Below, piece after piece: positions 58,886 to 64,000 of a DNA stretch of 64,000 nt. Made by a program: the position numbers and the translations under genes. The notes beneath the pieces are model-generated. The model did no database searches. It saw nothing but the letters and a program-made list of their open reading frames with translations, and was not told the origin of the DNA. Each line of letters opens with the position of its first letter. The first letter of the stretch is position 1. The stretch is from positions 124,001 through 188,000 of the forward strand of contig JAOTOM010005102.1 of the NCBI GenBank assembly GCA_034440615.1, in the 5' to 3' direction. This DNA comes from Ashinkailepas kermadecensis. Its lineage: Eukaryota > Arthropoda > Thecostraca > Neolepadidae.

Positions 58886-60060
58886 TTAATCAATTTTATG
58901 GAATTGGTTTATTAAATTCGCGAAAACAAAAGGAATACAAATGCACAGGGGAGGGTAGCATGTCCATAGCGACGCAGACCAGCTACTAACTAACCTGACT
59001 GAGAACTGGATGCTTTTCTGAAGGTAGGCCAATTGGCACAAAGCAACACCACCCCAGACTGACGAGTAATGCTCGAAATGGGAAAAGACATTAATCTGGA
59101 CGGGGTGCTTAAAAATATGAGGCCTGGTGAGGGAACGTTTTGGAGAGGGAGGTGACAATTATATTGGATCGCTGGACGATAGGAGAAATATGTTGCTGCT
59201 AGTTCAGTGTGTGCTTAAGGAAACATCAAGTACCTTGACGCGTTTTTGTTGGCCACCTACCAACGTTATTCAGTCGGATTATTGAAGTCGGAAGCCCTGG
59301 GGGATGGCTTTTAGGTGCGAAAAAAATGATGCAAGCTTTTTACAACATTCATTTTCAGGCTATTGCGCAGAACCATTCCTTTAGACGCTGGATGTTCTCC
59401 ACCTCGAATTTCAGCAATGGGTTTTCGATGTGATCGGGGAATGTTGAGTCCAGAACCTGGATGTCATCTGCATAACCTAGAAGTCTGCCGTGATTTAGGA
59501 AGTTGAAGAGGTTGCTTACAAAGACGAGAAGAATGACTGGGCACAGGATGGACCATTGAGGAACTCCGGGAATAGTGCGAGTCTGAAGGTATCACCACGG
59601 ATAAGCTAGGAGCTGTGGAAGAGGTAGCTGCTAAACCAGCAGAAAGAGACGCCGTATACCACTCGAGCTTACTCAGCAGCATCGAGTGGTCGAAGCTGTC
59701 GAACGCCTTGCTCAGGTCGATTGAGGTCAGCGACGAGGGGTGACCGATGTCGACCTTCCCGGTCGGCCATCCGACGATGTCAAGAAGAGCATCTTCGGCA
59801 GAGTGGGAAGGGCGGTGAGCGCACTGGGGATGGGGTGAGTCGCCTACGTTATCATAGTTGATGAAGTGAGACCTGAGCTGAGAGTAAAGCACTTCTCCAG
59901 TAATTTTGTAGAAGACAGGTGTCATTAATGTGGACCGAACGTTGTCGGAATTATATCCATCTCCAGATTTATGAACAGAGATGACAATGGAAACTTCCCA
60001 GGCATCAGGAAAGGTGAGATACACATTAAGATGTTGATGAGGGGGGGGGGGGATCGATAG
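58886..60060 (-). pseudogene. LINE relic C: CR1/jockey-like reverse transcriptase
   Basis: On the minus strand, PDAWEVSIVISVHKSGDGYN (near 59985) is followed by PVFYKITGEVLYSQLRSHF and IDLSKAFDSFDH (59690-59727, motif A). After a frameshift come GVPQWSILCPV (motif B/C region, 59530-59562) and YADD (59463-59474), intact. After YADD come PLLKFEVENIQRLKEWF and KMNVVK, then HISPIVQRSNIIVTSLSK (about 59140-59200). YSSVWGGVALCQLAYLQKSI and FSVRLVS end the readable part (58983-59075). Frameshifts and stops make it inactive. It lies tail-to-tail with relic E. A poly-G tract sits at its 5' edge (60042-60052). Confidence 0.85.
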
Positions 60061-60109
60061 CGGAAAGATAACCTCTGATCGCAAATTGGGTCAATTCGTC
60101 GTCACCAAT

Positions 60110-60380
60110 GGCTCCTGACGCGGTGAATTGGCTGGCGGCCTGCGACTACTCAGATGAGGTGACACACCACAGGGCAAACACACAGACGCACATACTCTCT
60201 ATGGCCTATGGCCTCGGGCCGAGGGGCCAGACACCGAAGGCACATGCTCCGCGCGCAGATTCAGCGGCGATGCGGGGCACACACCGGCGAAATGGGTGTT
60301 GAATTAATTCGCGCGTGCATAATTAGCATCGGCTTGCACGGTCGAAGCAACAACACCAAATCGTCTCGGGCGGGCCCAGA
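60110..60380. promoter_or_regulatory. Candidate conserved non-coding element
   Basis: The block GTTGAATTAATTCGCGCGTG, CATAATTAGCATCGGC (60297-60332), with TAAT cores in CpG-rich surroundings, resembles other such blocks in this window. Inference only. Confidence 0.2.
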
Positions 60381-60438
60381 ATCGCTTGTTGGTCCTCTGG
60401 AGCAGTTCAGACGGGAACGCTTAAGCCAAACCTGACAT

Positions 60439-60690
60439 GAACACTCAGACTGTCCCGGGATTCGAACGCACGGTCAAGATTGACGTGCGGATTTGAACAG
60501 ACGATCTAGAACACCACTGATATCGATGCAGACTGTCAAAACTGACTCGAGATTCGGCACAGACAGTCCAGACTACCTCTAAAATAAGCAAGGACTAAAA
60601 TTGGCTCGGATATTCGCGCAGACTATCTAAAGATGGAGAATCTAAAGATGGAGGTGCGTGGTGATCAAAATTGACTCGAGCCGACATACA
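60439..60690. repeat. Degenerate ~45 bp minisatellite, left part
   Basis: Diverged units of CAGACTGTCAAAATTGACTC, GGGATTCGAACAGAC type. Matching units reappear at 62265-62405, so the array appears to be split by the LINE-bearing segment between. Confidence 0.6.
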
Positions 60691-60724
60691 ACTTAATGGT
60701 GTTAAAATTCAAGAACAATTAACA

Positions 60725-61330
60725 GTTAAATACCTAGCTGTATTAATTGAGTGATATGAAATTCGCATCACATATTCATAGCTTAGCAAGTATAATCCGT
60801 AGAAACGTCCGTGTGATTAGTCGTATCCGGTATTGTTTAACAAGAAGGGAACGTCTTGCTTGATACAACTCTATACAATTATACCGTACTTGAATTACTG
60901 TTGTCTTATCTGGGGAAATAATCATGCATCAAAACTTCAACAGTTCAAAGTTTTGCAAAAAGAGCGGTTAGGCTGATTGAAGGAGTATATATCCAAACTA
61001 GTGCAATTCCAACATTTTATCACGATAAAATTATAGCAATGCATGACCTATCTAACTTGCAAATCTTACTAGTGATGGACAAATTCACGTCGAAACAATT
61101 GCTCCAATATTTTGACGAACTGTTCCATTTGCATAGATGTGCGCCTTACCAAACTAAAAAAATAGGTTCATCCACTTATAAGTTGTACTTACATTGATAA
61201 GGAATATAAAGAATTCACTATTGGTTGTTATGGTCACCAGCTATGAAACGAAGTTGTTGGGAGGAAATTTTCATTCGAAACAATACCGGGATCAAAATTA
61301 AAAATGAAACACTTTCTCGCAGCATACGTT
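60725..61330 (+). pseudogene. LINE relic D: 3' part of a CR1/jockey-like RT protein
   Basis: Plus-strand pieces are VKYLAVLIE (60726), SLASIIRRNV and RIRYCLTRRERL (about 60780-60860). PYLNYCCLIWGNNHASKLQQ (60886-60945), LQKRAVRLIEGVY, AMHDLSNLQILLVMDKF and GCYGHQL (about 61228) follow. The PYL.YC..IWG...L..LQKRAVR pattern is typical of the region after the RT catalytic domain in these LINEs. The 5' part, with the catalytic box, is absent. Frameshifts are present. It is in opposite orientation to relic C and not from the same copy. Confidence 0.8.
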
Positions 61331-61339
61331 TATCTCGGG

Positions 61340-62264
61340 TTATCAAAATTATATATGATGTGGTTATATGAGTGTTATACGGCGATCAGCTCACAAGGTA
61401 TGCTTTTTCTATGCATGCTTCTCGGATTTCTTCCCATGCAGATGCAATGGCTTCCCAGTTTGTGGTATATTCTTTTGCGTTTTGCCTCCGATTTTCTTTT
61501 CGTCTTGCAATTTGTCCATGCTTGTAGTGCTCTCTTAATGTTTATTTTCTTTTCTTCTCGCTTTTGTGCTGTCTCCATGTTTTTCGAAGGCCCTCAGTGA
61601 TGTGATCCTTTAAATATGCAGGTCGCGTGCGTACATGCCTCGCATATGCATTTGTGTAGACATATGTGTATGAGTGTTTATGTGCATGTATGCATGTGTA
61701 GGTATGTGTATGTGCCGTGTGCCTGATGGTGTGTGCACATGTGTATGTGTTCGTGTGCAGCTGTGTTGGTATGTAATACTACTCTCAGTTTGCTTGGAGC
61801 GAATTTTTTTCTTTTGTACTTTAGCTGGGGTGGCGCGCGTGGCCGGGGACCCCTGGGTGCTGAAATGCTCCGTTTATCTCTGAGTTGTCTCGGTTGCTGT
61901 GCTGTCCTTCGCCTGGACGTGACAGCGGATTTACAACTTTACTGATCGATCTTCCTCCCCCTTTTCTCTGGCATTCGTTTATCGGCCATATTTTCGTTCT
62001 ACGTGTTGCAGGGAGTGCTGCGGAAATTTTCTTCCCTGTAATATTTTGATCGTTTTACTTTTGATATCCTCCATTTCCGTCCCAGACACAATTGGATATC
62101 TTTGCCGCATGAATACGGCAGGGCGTACTCCCGATCAATTCCTATGATGTGGTGGAAAATTGATGTTTATGTAAAAATTAGCGATGCATTACAAACAATA
62201 CCTAAGACCCCCTTGTCTACACATAATGTTCGCTCGCATCTCCTACGAACATGCGTTCAAAATT
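61340..62264. other. Intergenic stretch, no gene seen
   Basis: TG/TATG-rich sequence at 61650-61770. The remainder may be LINE 3' flank. No domain is recognised. Confidence 0.4.
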
Positions 62265-62405
62265 GGCTGTAGGTCAACTCAGACGGTCAAAATTAGGTGG
62301 GGTTCGAACAGGCAGTCTATGATGGATTGGGTAGTATCTGTACACATGATCAAAACTAGTCTAAGTCCGGTCGCATAGCTCAGACTTGTCTACCACCCCA
62401 TTATA
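62265..62405. repeat. Degenerate ~45 bp minisatellite, right part
   Basis: Units such as CTCAGACGGTCAAAATTAGG, GTTCGAACAGGCAGTCTATG match those at 60439-60690. Confidence 0.5.
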
Positions 62406-62774
62406 CAGGTCGTCTAAATTTACTTGAACTAGCACAGCCATCTCACGTTTTACAGCGCCCTTACGGCGGGTGTCTGGTAAACGTGCTGTCGTTGGCTAGT
62501 TTTTAGTTGTGATTCGATAAACAAAGCGCGACGAAGTGCACGGAGGGCAGGCTGTTGCTCCCTGGGTCGCTGCGCCGAATAATTCGTCCCGTCAATACCT
62601 CAGTGCCATCTAATACAGAGGGAATCAATCTGTTCATGATAAAGGAACCACAAATGATAACCACAAATGACAACTGAGTTGTGTGCTACAAGTGTGGGGT
62701 CACACGAATATTATCTGGGAGTCCCCAAGCTGAGTAAACGTCAAAGTAAACAAGCTCGTTCTGGGTCCTGAGAT

Positions 62775-63640
<866 letters not shown>

Positions 63641-63659
63641 AGAGAGAGAGAGAGGAGAG

Positions 63660-63875
63660 AGGAGAGATAGAGACAGAGTTAGAGACAGAGACAGAGACAG
63701 GACAGAGACAGAGACAGAGACAGAGACAGAGACAGAGACAGAGACAGAGACAGAGACGAGACAGAGACAGAGACGGAGACGGAGCGGAGACGGAGACGGA
63801 GACGGAGACGGAGACGGAGACGGAGACGGAGACGGAGACGGAGACGGAGACGGAGACGGAGACGGAGACGTGAGA
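63660..63875. repeat. (GACAGA)n to (GACGGA)n microsatellite
   Basis: A 6 bp array that switches cleanly from GACAGA to GACGGA units near 63770. Confidence 0.95.
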
Positions 63876-64000
63876 GAGAGAGAGAGAAGCAGAAAGGAAA
63901 TTGAAGCAAGAGATCAGTCAGAATAATGCACCTATGAAATGAACACCTGAAGTGTTTTGCTGGTAAGCACCTTCGTTCCGCATCGCCAAACTTCCGGAGC

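Overview
The window is a stretch of repeat-dense eukaryotic nuclear DNA. It has no operons, no ribosome-binding sites and no compact coding. Microsatellites (AT, GA, GACGGA, TATACA), many minisatellites, tRNA-derived SINEs, relics of non-LTR retrotransposons, a Penelope-like element and a hAT-like transposase fragment dominate. TTAGG/CCTAA-type repeats near the left end fit the arthropod telomere motif. The mix of AT-rich sequence with CpG-rich GGCCGG blocks would suit a crustacean or another large-genome arthropod. That placement is an inference and no gene here settles it.

Layout. 0.3-5.1 kb: three copies of a dispersed ~0.6-0.7 kb repeat, one split by a 350 bp fold-back element, around a second repeat family that carries the palindrome TGACCTGAGGTCA. 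6.27 kb: first SINE, then a CpG-rich block to about 8.1 kb. 9.0 and 32.5 kb, and 12.35 and 30.2 kb: two MITE-like families. 13.2-14.6 kb (+): decayed jockey-like reverse transcriptase, ending at a 67 bp x4 satellite. 15.46-17.6 kb (-): a second RT relic whose catalytic FADD segment has expanded into about 21 tandem 30 bp units. 21-22.4 kb: a SINE and a possible integrase scrap. 25-26.6 kb: 72 bp and 27 bp arrays. 29.2-29.7 kb: hAT-like relic. 34-36 kb: 30 bp and 77 bp arrays. 37.2 kb: young SINE with a perfect 14 bp target duplication. 39.25-41.26 kb (+): Penelope-like element with RT and GIY-YIG endonuclease, broken by frameshifts. 42-48.9 kb: arrays of 94, 36, 47, 12, 16 and 105 bp units, and a SINE with a different tRNA head. 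54.06-54.24 kb (-): the only convincing host-type coding exon, a complete THAP zinc-finger first exon ending at a consensus splice donor, with CRE and CCAAT boxes upstream. 55.4-58.2 kb: 22 bp, ~35 bp and 20 bp arrays. 58.4-61.3 kb: three further LINE relics in mixed orientation. 62.8-63.9 kb: long GA-type microsatellites.

The elements do not form a pathway. What links them is genome turnover: insertion (SINEs, LINEs, Penelope, hAT, MITEs), nesting, and local tandem expansion. The most unusual observation is a minisatellite grown out of the codons for a retrotransposon's catalytic motif. Almost all long open frames are by-products of stop-free tandem repeats and are not annotated as genes.
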